From: Acinetobacter dispersus
GTDB lineage: Bacteria; Pseudomonadota; Gammaproteobacteria; Pseudomonadales; Moraxellaceae
Length of the DNA stretch: 64,000 bases
Assembly: GCF_009884975.1 (NCBI RefSeq)
Contig: NZ_CP041970.1
Span: forward strand, 620,001 to 684,000
Direction of reading: 5' to 3'
Part shown: piece by piece, positions 1-8,473 of the stretch
Position numbering within the stretch: position 1 is the stretch's first letter
Layout: each line of letters begins with the position of its first letter
The notes under the pieces: model-generated
The model's input: the letters and a program-made list of their open reading frames with translations, nothing else
The model's database searches: none
Told to the model about the DNA's origin: nothing
Made by a program: the position numbers and the translations under genes

Positions 1-994
1 AGCTGAGATGGCTTTTTCGATATTCTGATGGAGTCAGGTGTTCCCATTGTTTAAAGGCACGGCTAAAAGCACTCTGTTCGGCATAACCGAGTAGCAGTGC
101 AATTTCAGTGAGAGACAGCTCTGATTTGACCAAATAGCTTTTTGCTAGTTCTACACGAATGCTTTTAACCAGATCGCTGTATTGCAAATTATAGCTAGTC
201 AGCTTGCGATAAAAGCTTCTTAGCGACAGATTCATCTGTTTGGCAATATTCTCAGCAGAGGGTTCACCAATCTTGAGCATACTAACGATGAGTAGCTGTA
301 AATCTTTTAAGAAAGTATCAGGATTGGGAATGCTCTTGAGCAGTGCTTCTGCCTGCTGATCTAATAGTTTTTTAAGATGCGGATCACGACTTGGAATGGG
401 CAGATGCAGGATTTCAAGTGGTAGCCATAATCTTAATACATCTGAATCGAAACTGACGGAGCAGCCATACACTGCTGCATAGGGTGCGATATCAACAGGT
501 GCAGGAGCAGAAAATTCGATTTCTAAAGGGCAAATCTCAGGTCGCTGCAAGATCTTACGGATGGTACTCAATACGCCTGAAAGCAGCACTTCATTCGAAA
601 GTTGAGAGTTTTTATGTACCACAGGCGTCCAGCACATACAAAAGCGATCTTCTTTTTGCACAATCGAAAATGAAGCCGAGTTTTGCAACAGTGGTTGGAA
701 ATTCTTAAAACAATTCAGAAAGCTGATCAGGTTCGGACTGGATAATGCCAAGTAACCTAATATATGGATATGATGAGGTTCTGAGAGTTCACCAATATAA
801 TGTCCTAACACAGGCGTTGGATGTTGCTGATAGATGTGTTCAAGCAGACTCCACCATTTATGTAAGGGCATTCTCGATTGATTGGCATACTGTTGGGTGA
901 GTTCATTGAGTTGATTATTCGAAATATTGTGTTGCTGTAGATACTTGTCGATGAGTTCTAACAGAACCGATGGAATACTTGGAATTTCAGTCAT
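1..994 (-). CDS. AraC-family transcriptional regulator (3' end cut by window edge)
   Basis: Reading the minus strand from an ATG at 994 gives 331 codons that run off the left edge without a stop. The last part carries an AraC-type double helix-turn-helix: residues reading LSLRSFYRKL (first helix pair), then LTEIALLLGYAEQSAFSRAFKQW and a following TPSEYRKS, the typical end of the domain. The N-terminal two thirds resemble the ligand-binding region of AraC proteins of about 335-345 residues, so only a few residues are missing. It is divergent from the flavin monooxygenase gene at 1345, which it probably controls. The inducer is unknown. Confidence 0.85.
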   Translation of the reverse strand, partial: MTEIPSIPSVLLELIDKYLQQHNISNNQLNELTQQYANQSRMPLHKWWSLLEHIYQQHPTPVLGHYIGELSEPHHIHILGYLALSSPNLISFLNCFKNFQPLLQNSASFSIVQKEDRFCMCWTPVVHKNSQLSNEVLLSGVLSTIRKILQRPEICPLEIEFSAPAPVDIAPYAAVYGCSVSFDSDVLRLWLPLEILHLPIPSRDPHLKKLLDQQAEALLKSIPNPDTFLKDLQLLIVSMLKIGEPSAENIAKQMNLSLRSFYRKLTSYNLQYSDLVKSIRVELAKSYLVKSELSLTEIALLLGYAEQSAFSRAFKQWEHLTPSEYRKSHLS

Positions 995-1344
995 AATTGT
1001 TCTGCTCGTTTCGAAGTCAAATCCTTTAACCCAATTACAGATAAATCATCGCAGCGATCACGTTGTTGATTTACGTTTTTATCTTAGCCGATGCAATTTA
1101 AAATTTTTGTATCATCAAAGGACAGAATCATGCGCTTTGATCTCAAAATCTCTTATTAAGAATCAATAAAATAAGCCATAATTTCATCATAACTCTTTCA
1201 TTTGACTTTGGTTATTTCAAGCTGGCATCCACGGTCAAGCCTTTATAGCTGAATCTCATTATTTTCCATAGATATGTCTTTTAATCCATTTAAAAAAGGA
1301 TTGAACGATTCTACTGACAAGGTTTTATCAGTTTGGAGTGGGAA
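995..1344. other. Divergent intergenic region between araC-type gene and monooxygenase
   Basis: These 350 bases must contain the promoters of both divergent genes. A short open frame at 927-1169 overlaps the regulator and has no ribosome site or recognisable protein, so I do not call it. A GGAGTGG ribosome site sits just ahead of the ATG at 1345. I see no clear operator palindrome. Confidence 0.5.
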
Positions 1345-2829
1345 ATGTCAGATTTAAATCAAGTTACTGTTGTGGATGATTATGCTCTGGATGTTGTGAT
1401 TATTGGTGCAGGGTTTTCAGGCATTGCAGCAGGAGTAAAGCTTCAGAAAGAAAAAATGAATAATTTTATTATTATTGAGAAATCAAATGAGGTGGGTGGT
1501 GTTTGGCGAGAGAATACCTATCCAGGTTGCGAGTGTGATGTACCATCTTCTATTTATTCTTATTCATTTGCACCGAATCCGAATTGGAGTCATATTTTCG
1601 CAAAACAGAAAGAGATACAGCAGTATATTAAAGATGTCGCAAGACGCTTTAACATGGATCAGCATATTTTATTCAATACCGAGCTACGTCAAGCTGCTTG
1701 GTCACAGCAGCAACAAGCTTGGCTGATTGAAACCAGCAACGGAACATATAAGGCAAAATTTATCTTTTTTGCCACAGGTCCTCTAAGTGAACCCACCACA
1801 CCTGATGTGATTGGTTTAGATCATTTTCAAGGACATATTTTCCATTCTGCACAGTGGGATCATTCAGTTGATCTGAGTAACAAGCGTGTTGCCGTGATTG
1901 GTACAGGTGCATCTGCAATACAGATTATTCCGGCGATTCAACCCATTGTGAAGCAACTGTATGTGTTTCAACGAACGGCACCATGGGTAATTCCAAAGCC
2001 CAATATGGTCATTAACAATACCTCCAAAAATGTACAGCAAAAAGTACCATTTACCCTGAATTCCATCCGTAAATTGACCAGTGTTTCCATGGATATGTTT
2101 AGTTCAAGTGTCAACCAACCGCAAACCTTGGAGGTCTTAGGCAAGGGCTTGATTCACTGGATGCATTATCAGATTCAGGACCCTATTTTACGCGAGAAAG
2201 TCAGACCAAAATTTACGCTGGGCTGCAAACGGATTTTATTTTCAAATACTTATTATCCTGCTTTGGCAGCCAAAAATGTGGAACTGATTGATCAAGGCGT
2301 GAAGGAAGTCACGGCAAAAGGTATTTTGGTAGATGGTCAAGAAATTCCCTTGGATATTATTGTTTGGAGTACAGGTTTTGAGGTAGCCAAACCACCGATT
2401 GCCAAACGGATTATGACCAAAACGGGCGTGTTGCTGGATGATGTCTGGCAAATCAATACAGTACAGGCCTATAAAGGCTGTGTGGTGAAAGACCTGCCCA
2501 ATGCCTTTATGTTGCTCGGACCGAATAGTATTAGTTATAACTCCTTAATCAGTGCTGTTGAAAACCAGATTGATTATGCAGTGAAAGCGATACGTTTTGT
2601 ATTGGACCATCATTTAAGCAGCTTTGAAATCTCCGCCTTTGCCGATACTCAATATAATCAAAAGTTGCAAAATAAACTGAATGGCACTGTATTTAATCAA
2701 GGTGGGTGCGCAAGTTATTATCTAGACAGCAAGCAAGTGAACGTTGCCAATTATCCATGGACCATGCAATACATGGAAAAGGATATGGTTGAATTTGATA
2801 GTGATTGTTATACCTTCACAAGTAGATGA
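1345..2829 (+). CDS. Flavin-containing Baeyer-Villiger-type monooxygenase
   Basis: The 494-residue protein has an N-terminal FAD-binding Rossmann motif GAGFSG, an ATG-like FFATGPLSEP segment, and a second nucleotide-binding motif GTGASA for NADPH. Between them lies FQGHIFHSAQWD, which fits the type I Baeyer-Villiger fingerprint FxGxxxHxxxW[PD]. Such enzymes insert oxygen into ketones to give esters or lactones; the substrate cannot be read from sequence. The frame opens at a TTG at 1333, but the ATG at 1345 has GGAGTGG about 8 bases upstream and is the better start. It is convergent with a hydrolase pair at 2934-4717 and divergent from an AraC regulator. Cytosolic. Confidence 0.85.
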   Translation: MSDLNQVTVVDDYALDVVIIGAGFSGIAAGVKLQKEKMNNFIIIEKSNEVGGVWRENTYPGCECDVPSSIYSYSFAPNPNWSHIFAKQKEIQQYIKDVARRFNMDQHILFNTELRQAAWSQQQQAWLIETSNGTYKAKFIFFATGPLSEPTTPDVIGLDHFQGHIFHSAQWDHSVDLSNKRVAVIGTGASAIQIIPAIQPIVKQLYVFQRTAPWVIPKPNMVINNTSKNVQQKVPFTLNSIRKLTSVSMDMFSSSVNQPQTLEVLGKGLIHWMHYQIQDPILREKVRPKFTLGCKRILFSNTYYPALAAKNVELIDQGVKEVTAKGILVDGQEIPLDIIVWSTGFEVAKPPIAKRIMTKTGVLLDDVWQINTVQAYKGCVVKDLPNAFMLLGPNSISYNSLISAVENQIDYAVKAIRFVLDHHLSSFEISAFADTQYNQKLQNKLNGTVFNQGGCASYYLDSKQVNVANYPWTMQYMEKDMVEFDSDCYTFTSR

Positions 2830-2834
2830 TATTG

Positions 2835-2866
2835 AAAGGCCTTATATTGAGATAAGGCCTTTTTAC
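2835..2866 (+). terminator. Rho-independent terminator of the monooxygenase gene
   Basis: An 11-bp perfect stem (AAAGGCCTTAT / ATAAGGCCTTT) with a 6-base loop is followed by a T run directly downstream of the monooxygenase stop codon. Confidence 0.85.
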
Positions 2867-2875
2867 ATTGTTTAG

Positions 2876-2906
2876 CCCAAAAAAAAGGCACTGAATAAGT
2901 GCCTAA
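2876..2906 (-). terminator. Rho-independent terminator of the convergent hydrolase operon
   Basis: A 7-bp stem AGGCACT / AGTGCCT with a 5-base loop is followed, on the minus strand, by a run of at least eight T. It lies just past the stop of the gene ending at 2934. Confidence 0.8.
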
Positions 2907-2933
2907 AAAGAGGAAAGTTTCAGATTCAAGACA

Positions 2934-3863
2934 TTAACAGGCGCGGAGTTTAGTTAAGGCTTTTACCGCAGGAGAGTGATTTAACACCTGTAATGCTTTG
3001 TTGGTATCTCCTTCATGATAAGGGTGATAGTTCGGTTTAACCCAGTGTCTTAAGCTAGAAATCATCGCGAAAAAACTCGGCACTTGTTTACTGCGTGCAT
3101 GTTCAATGGCGGTATGTCTTAATGCCCGAATAAGCCCGTAGTTTTTATAAGGATCTGCATGCTGGTCTTGTTGTGCCAGCTTCTTAAAGCAATGATAAAT
3201 GGCAAAGGTGAATAGAGGAGCAACGGCCAGCATAATCATTTGGCGTTGCAGGTAGGCAAAGGCTTTGTTGTTTTCGCCACATAAATGCATATATAAATCG
3301 AAAGCCACACTTCGATGCTCAACTTCTTCTGCCAAATGCCATGTCATTAAATCAGACATCATTTCATCAGCAGTTTTATTTTGCCATGGTTGATCATCGA
3401 GACACCATGTGCCTAACATCGTCGTGAAATGTTCAACTGCAGCGGCGATACCGACGCGAATGGTAAGCCAACGGTACTCTAGGGAGCTGGAAAGGTTTAA
3501 GCCCAAAGGCGCTGTATTGATTTGTTTAAAGATGTTGTCTAAAGATATAAGAAACCCATCGATGTCATAGTCATAATGGCGTAAATATTCTTGGGCTACC
3601 TTGTGTGCAGAGGCGTGATGCGCTTCCTGATGCACAAAACCTTTTACATCGGCACGTAATTTTTCATCTTTGACGTAGGGAAGTGCTTCATTAAAAGAGC
3701 GGCACATCCACAGTTCACCTACGGGCAAAATAAGATGAACAGCATTAATTAAATGGGTAGCAAAAGGATTGTCATAGATCCAATGCTCTGGCGTATTACT
3801 GAAATCGAATTGCACGCGACGTTGTTGCAGATAATGATTTTCGAGTCGTTGTTGGGGATGCAT
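2934..3863 (-). CDS. Predicted metal-dependent hydrolase (PF10118-like, ferritin-type helical fold)
   Basis: The protein is 309 residues. It resembles the family annotated as predicted metal-dependent hydrolases (PF10118): it is alpha-helical and rich in paired acidic and His residues such as HQEAHHASAH and LAEEVEHRSVAFD, which suggest a dinuclear metal site. The real function is not established for most members. The open frame extends to 3935 but that part overlaps the upstream gene; the ATG at 3863 has an AAGGAG ribosome site (reverse complement of 3869-3876). It follows the alpha/beta hydrolase gene by 11 bases, so the two form an operon ending at the terminator at 2876. Confidence 0.7.
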   Translation of the reverse strand: MHPQQRLENHYLQQRRVQFDFSNTPEHWIYDNPFATHLINAVHLILPVGELWMCRSFNEALPYVKDEKLRADVKGFVHQEAHHASAHKVAQEYLRHYDYDIDGFLISLDNIFKQINTAPLGLNLSSSLEYRWLTIRVGIAAAVEHFTTMLGTWCLDDQPWQNKTADEMMSDLMTWHLAEEVEHRSVAFDLYMHLCGENNKAFAYLQRQMIMLAVAPLFTFAIYHCFKKLAQQDQHADPYKNYGLIRALRHTAIEHARSKQVPSFFAMISSLRHWVKPNYHPYHEGDTNKALQVLNHSPAVKALTKLRAC

Positions 3864-3874
3864 AACACTTCTCC

Positions 3875-4717
3875 TTAGTTCACGGCATTCATAAAATAAT
3901 GGCTGAGTTGCTCGGCATTTTGAGCAGGAATCCAATGTGTTGCATTCATATGGACTTCTTGATATTTGCCAGTAAAAAACTGTTTATTCAGTTCGGCACT
4001 TTTTTTACCGATGGCGATATCTTTATTTCCCCACACAAACAGGGTAGGTACTTTTACTTTTTTAAAGCTTGAACGAATCGGTGCCAAAGGCATACTTCGA
4101 TACCAATTAATGGCTGTGCCAATACGGTTTTCCTGAATAAAATGTTGGTTGAAGTCGATGATTTGCTCGGCACTCATGCCAGAATTTTTTAACAACAAAT
4201 GACTGAGTGATTTCGCTCGTTTAAAGAGTAGTTCAGGAATAAAAGGCAGTTGGAAAAAGCCGATATAATATGAGGTGAAGATTTGGGTACTGCTGAGCAT
4301 CGACTTTAAAAATGCGCCTGTATGTGGCACAGAAACTAAAGTCAGATGCTTTACCAATTCTGGATAGTGCAGTGCTAACTCACAAGCAACGATCGAACCC
4401 CAGTCATGACCAATGACGTATACAGGCTTTCCTAACAAATCAATGAAAGCTTTGACATCGGCAACCAACTCATCAATCGAATATTGGAAACGGCCTTTTG
4501 GAGCAGCGGTTAAGCTATAACCACGTTGTTCAATGGCAAAGGTGCGGAAGTTATGTTGATTGAGGATTTCACTGGTTGCTTGCCAACTTTGTACAGTTTC
4601 TGGAAAACCATGTAAGAGAATAACGGGGTTTCCATCCATGGGACCAGAATCAATCACATTAAAAATCAGGTTATTACGACAATATTGGCGATATCGTTTC
4701 TCAGTCTGTTTTGCCAT
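3875..4717 (-). CDS. Alpha/beta-fold hydrolase, epoxide-hydrolase/dehalogenase-like
   Basis: The 280-residue protein shows the HGFPE oxyanion motif (residues 36-40), a nucleophile elbow GHDWGS with Asp105 as nucleophile, a probable acid Asp233 in WGNKD, and His261 in THWIP. An Asp nucleophile plus an HGxP motif points to an epoxide hydrolase or haloalkane dehalogenase-like enzyme rather than a Ser esterase. It is first in a two-gene operon with the PF10118-like gene. Convergence with the Baeyer-Villiger enzyme suggests one catabolic locus, though the Asp nucleophile argues against this being the simple lactonase partner. Substrate unknown. Confidence 0.8.
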   Translation of the reverse strand: MAKQTEKRYRQYCRNNLIFNVIDSGPMDGNPVILLHGFPETVQSWQATSEILNQHNFRTFAIEQRGYSLTAAPKGRFQYSIDELVADVKAFIDLLGKPVYVIGHDWGSIVACELALHYPELVKHLTLVSVPHTGAFLKSMLSSTQIFTSYYIGFFQLPFIPELLFKRAKSLSHLLLKNSGMSAEQIIDFNQHFIQENRIGTAINWYRSMPLAPIRSSFKKVKVPTLFVWGNKDIAIGKKSAELNKQFFTGKYQEVHMNATHWIPAQNAEQLSHYFMNAVN

Positions 4718-4912
4718 GCTGACCTACTTATCAAAGATGTCTATTTCAATTGATAGTAATCAGCGCTATTGGCACAGTCTTGACAGTAGAGGATAGGATT
4801 TAACTTCTTGTGCCATGACAGCAGCTTTTGGCACATCAAGCATATTGCTTGGCATTTAAAGACAGTTATTCGCTGTTTAATTTGCGTTTAATTGATGGTT
4901 TATCCGTTGTTG

Positions 4913-5770
4913 TTATTCAATTTTTGATTGGTCAAAGCGCTGTTGAAGTACAGCGGTCATACGTTGCAGTAATTTTGAGATAAGACCATCTTTGTCCCAC
5001 GCATAGATTGAAACAGTCATGCTGGGTGCCTTGCCTAAAGGAAGGTATTCACGAACTCGATGGCCTTTTGTTGTTGCAACAGGCAAGAGTGATAAACCTA
5101 AACCTGTTTCAACGCCAACCAGTACACTTGCCAAGCTGTTACTGGTAAATGCGATATACCAATGTTTACGTTCGCGCTCAATACGTTCGAACATTTCCTC
5201 ACGGTATAGTCCACCTTGTGGGAAGGTCACCAATGGGATTGGGTCAGTCCATTGTTTGCTGTGATCGATGCTTTCAAACCATGCAATTTCTTCTGGAAAT
5301 GTTGCATGGTGATCAGAGCTTGCAGCCATTTCTTTGACAACCACAATATCAAACTGTCCGCTGCGATAGCGTTCCATGAGATCACGGCTTAATCCTGCTG
5401 TTACATCCAGTCTGACAGTACGATTTTCCTTACTAAATGCGCTCAACGCCAAAGCCATGTCGGTATTCATTATATCTTCTGGCAAGCCGATTCGAATCGG
5501 AATGGTACCTGCTGGATCACCTAGAATATTTTCTGCCTCTTGTTGCAAGGCTAAAATCCGCCGTGCATAACTAATTAAATATTCACCTGAGCTTGTGAGT
5601 TGTAAGGGCCGTGCATTTCGATCAATTAATTGTTTGCCTACGGACTCTTCCAATCTGGCCAGTTGTTGACTGACCGTGGATTGAGTCATATGCAAGCGTT
5701 CAGCAGCTAAGGTAAAGCTACCAGCTTCGAAAATAGTAACGAAGGCTCGGAGTAAGCGTGGATCAAACAT
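4913..5770 (-). CDS. LysR-family transcriptional regulator
   Basis: The protein is 285 residues from the ATG at 5770. The N-terminal winged helix-turn-helix is typical: FDPRLLRAFVTIFEAGSF, then AERLHMTQSTVSQQLARLEE and GKQLIDR. The rest is a substrate-binding domain with a PIRIGLPEDI strand. A GTG at 5788 could extend it by six codons, but LysR proteins of this type begin at MFDPRLL. It is divergent from the ankyrin lipoprotein / deaminase / MFS operon starting at 5941, its most likely target. Confidence 0.85.
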   Translation of the reverse strand: MFDPRLLRAFVTIFEAGSFTLAAERLHMTQSTVSQQLARLEESVGKQLIDRNARPLQLTSSGEYLISYARRILALQQEAENILGDPAGTIPIRIGLPEDIMNTDMALALSAFSKENRTVRLDVTAGLSRDLMERYRSGQFDIVVVKEMAASSDHHATFPEEIAWFESIDHSKQWTDPIPLVTFPQGGLYREEMFERIERERKHWYIAFTSNSLASVLVGVETGLGLSLLPVATTKGHRVREYLPLGKAPSMTVSIYAWDKDGLISKLLQRMTAVLQQRFDQSKIE

Positions 5771-5940
5771 AGACAGCAACCTTTGCACACACGGGGGTAA
5801 GCGATTTGAATGATTTAACTATTCATAATCTTAATACATTTGATTAATTAATTTAATTTTTAAATATCAATAAATCTGATTATCCTAGGCGCAATTGTTC
5901 ATTTAATCCACTTGTCTAGGTAAATCCTTGGAGCTTGTAT

Positions 5941-6627
5941 ATGCACAAATCATTAATGTCAGCTGTATTTACACTAGCGGTGACGGCATGTAGTCATGCA
6001 ACTTCGGGAGATCCTATACAAGAAGATGCCTTACATACTGCTGCTGCGCGCAATGATGTGGCTCATATTCAACAATTACTCGCTAAAAATATTCAGATTG
6101 ATGCACGTGATGCTTCAGGCTCAACCGCTTTAATGATCGCAACACGTGCAAACAATGTTCATGCTGCACAATTCCTGATAGATGCGGGGGCGGATGTCAA
6201 TGCCAAAGATCGAATTCAAGATAGTCCTTATCTTTATGCTGGCGCGCGTGGCTATTTAAAAATATTGAATATGACTTTGAAGCATGGTGCTGATCTAAAA
6301 AGTACCAACCGCTATGGTGGTACAGCGTTGATTCCAGCAGCTGAACGAGGGCATGTGGATACTGTACGTACGCTGATTGCAGCGGGTATCGATGTTGATC
6401 ACATTAATAACCTAGGGTGGACGGCTTTATTGGAAGCGATCATTTTAGGTAATGGCACTCGACCGTATCAACAGATTGTCGATTTGCTGATTGCAGCAGG
6501 AGCCAATGTCAATATTGCTGATGGTGATGGCATAACGCCGCTTGAACATGCACATGCTCGTGGCTATACACATATTGAGAAAGCATTATTAGCCGCAGGT
6601 GCGAAACCAAAATTTATGGAACATTAA
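5941..6627 (+). CDS. Ankyrin-repeat lipoprotein
   Basis: The 228-residue protein starts with a lipoprotein signal (MHKSLMSAVFTLAVTAC) whose VTAC box places Cys17 as the lipidated residue. About five ankyrin repeats follow, with recurring GSTALMIA, GADVNAKD, GGTALIPAAERGH, LGWTALLEAI and GITPLEHA segments, so it is probably membrane-anchored and periplasmic, binding another protein. The ATG at 5941 has GGAG eight bases upstream, better than the in-frame TTG at 5935. It is separated by one base from the deaminase gene, so the two are co-transcribed. Partner unknown. Confidence 0.8.
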   Translation: MHKSLMSAVFTLAVTACSHATSGDPIQEDALHTAAARNDVAHIQQLLAKNIQIDARDASGSTALMIATRANNVHAAQFLIDAGADVNAKDRIQDSPYLYAGARGYLKILNMTLKHGADLKSTNRYGGTALIPAAERGHVDTVRTLIAAGIDVDHINNLGWTALLEAIILGNGTRPYQQIVDLLIAAGANVNIADGDGITPLEHAHARGYTHIEKALLAAGAKPKFMEH

Positions 6628-6628
6628 G

Positions 6629-7090
6629 ATGGAACAAGCAACAGATTTTCTACGTCAGGCCATTGAATTGGCCTATCAAAATTGTCAGCAAGGAGGCCGT
6701 CCTTTTGCTGCGGTAGTTGTGAAAGATGGAGCTGTTATTGCCACAGGTGTGAATGAGATTTTAAAAAGCAATGACCCGACAGCACATGCCGAGTTACTGG
6801 CAATACGTACTGCAAGCCAACGTTTAGGTACAGCCAATCTTGAAGGCTGTGCCGTATTTGCCAGTGGGCATCCTTGTCCGATGTGTATGGCTGCAATGCG
6901 TTTAGCTGGGATTCAGGCGGTGAGCTATGCATATTCGAATGAAGATGGTGCACCGTTTGGGTTATCAACAGCAGCGATTTATGCTGATCTTGCTAAACCG
7001 TTTGCAGAGCAGTCGATGAATATTCGCTATATTCCAGTCCGAATAGAAGAAAAACCAGATTTATATGTTTACTGGAAATCCACGACCTAA
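6629..7090 (+). CDS. Nucleoside/nucleobase deaminase, guanine-deaminase-like
   Basis: The 153-residue protein belongs to the zinc cytidine/deoxycytidylate deaminase fold: HAE (in PTAHAEL) supplies a zinc His and the catalytic Glu, and PCPMC supplies the two zinc Cys. Length and the ASGHPCPMCMAAM and YAYSNEDGAPFG segments resemble small bacterial guanine deaminases of the GuaD type rather than tRNA adenosine deaminase, but substrate cannot be fixed by eye. The start at 6629 lies two bases past the ankyrin stop; an upstream frame from 6599 overlaps that gene and is less likely. Cytosolic purine salvage or breakdown is the likely role. Confidence 0.75.
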   Translation: MEQATDFLRQAIELAYQNCQQGGRPFAAVVVKDGAVIATGVNEILKSNDPTAHAELLAIRTASQRLGTANLEGCAVFASGHPCPMCMAAMRLAGIQAVSYAYSNEDGAPFGLSTAAIYADLAKPFAEQSMNIRYIPVRIEEKPDLYVYWKSTT

Positions 7091-7114
7091 GCGGTGTGAT
7101 GGGAAAAGACGAAT

Positions 7115-8290
7115 ATGCAAAATAACCGAATATTTTTGGTGACAACGGTTGCCTTGGTTGGATTAAACCTTCGACCATTTATGACCAGTGTTGGGCCTGT
7201 TGCCAATCAGATTCGAACAACAACTGGTCTGAGTTTACAAGGCATTGCACTCTTAACGCTGGTGCCGATGTTGCTGATGGGACTAATCGCCTTTGTTGGT
7301 CCTGTCATACTCAATGCGGTAGGTGAGCGTCGTGCCATTCTCAGTGCTTTGGCAATGATTTGCTTGGGCTGTGCATTGCGTTTTCTTGTCGTAAATGGAT
7401 GGACTTTAATATTTACCGCCGCCATCGTCGGTTTTGGTGTGGCTGTTGTTCAAGCGGTTTTTCCAAGTTTGATTAAAAGAGAGTTTCGAGATCACCTTAG
7501 CCCAATGATGGGGCTGTACTCAGCCATGCTGATGGGTGGTGGGGCGCTCGGTGCTGTTATTGCACCTGTTGTTTCGAATAGCAGTGAAAGTTGGAACATG
7601 GGTCTGTCCATTTTTGCTGTTCCAGCATTACTTGCCATCGTCTTTGCTAGTTGTTTTTTGACAAAAACCTCACATCAATCTAGAAAAATCCCTGCCGTAA
7701 GTGTGCTGTTAAAACAACCACGAACTTGGTTGCTCATTTGTTGTTTTGGCTTAATTAATGGGGGCTATAGTTCGATTGTTGCGTGGCTTGCACCTGCATT
7801 TCAAGCGCATGGTTGGACTGCTACTGCTAGTGGAAATTTGATGGCTGTGCTGACGCTGAGTCAGGCAAGTGCCGCATTGGTTCTACCGTATTTATCGCGT
7901 AAGAACAAAGATCGTCGCGTTTGGATTGCTTTCACCCTGATCTTACAATTGATTGGTTTTGCTGGATTGGCTTTTGTACCAGATACTTTTCCTTATGTTT
8001 GGGCGATAACCGTAGGTATGGGATTGGGTGGCTGTTTTGCTTTATTGATGATTGTAGTTCTAGACCATTTACCTGATCCTGCGCATGCGGGGCAGCTTTC
8101 AGCCTTGATGCAAGGTGGTGGTTTTCTGCTTGCAGCAATTGCACCGTGGTTAGTTGCCGTATTGTATGGTATGACTGGGACTTATGCATCAGGCTGGATT
8201 TGGCATTTGAGTATGGTGCTTGTCGTGGCAATGCTTATGATCAGGCTTGATCCGGTACATTATGCGAAGGTGATTGGGGTAGAAAAATAA
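7115..8290 (+). CDS. MFS transporter, CynX/NimT (cyanate permease-like) family
   Basis: The 391-residue protein has about 12 hydrophobic segments and opens with LVGLNLRPFMTSVGPV, a hallmark of the CynX/NimT family of the major facilitator superfamily. It sits 24 bases after the deaminase gene on the same strand, so it is probably the third gene of that operon. Family members have been linked to cyanate, 2-nitroimidazole and other small-molecule transport; context suggests a purine or related compound, but that is inference. No terminator was seen before vgrG. Confidence 0.8.
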   Translation: MQNNRIFLVTTVALVGLNLRPFMTSVGPVANQIRTTTGLSLQGIALLTLVPMLLMGLIAFVGPVILNAVGERRAILSALAMICLGCALRFLVVNGWTLIFTAAIVGFGVAVVQAVFPSLIKREFRDHLSPMMGLYSAMLMGGGALGAVIAPVVSNSSESWNMGLSIFAVPALLAIVFASCFLTKTSHQSRKIPAVSVLLKQPRTWLLICCFGLINGGYSSIVAWLAPAFQAHGWTATASGNLMAVLTLSQASAALVLPYLSRKNKDRRVWIAFTLILQLIGFAGLAFVPDTFPYVWAITVGMGLGGCFALLMIVVLDHLPDPAHAGQLSALMQGGGFLLAAIAPWLVAVLYGMTGTYASGWIWHLSMVLVVAMLMIRLDPVHYAKVIGVEK

Positions 8291-8473
8291 AAGTAAATGT
8301 CTTGCCGAGCAGAAAAGAGACCTGTCTTAAAACGTAATAATCATTAAGTTCACAAGATAATCCGAAAAATCAAATAAAGTGTGACATTTATTGTCACGTA
8401 GACAGGGCTGTATAGACATTGAATCGTTTTTTTGAGTAAAATATGCAAAATTTAATGAAATGTTCTATAAATA

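Noticed and set aside
927-1169. Plus-strand open frame near the divergent promoter
   Set aside because: It overlaps the AraC gene, has no ribosome site and no recognisable protein features.
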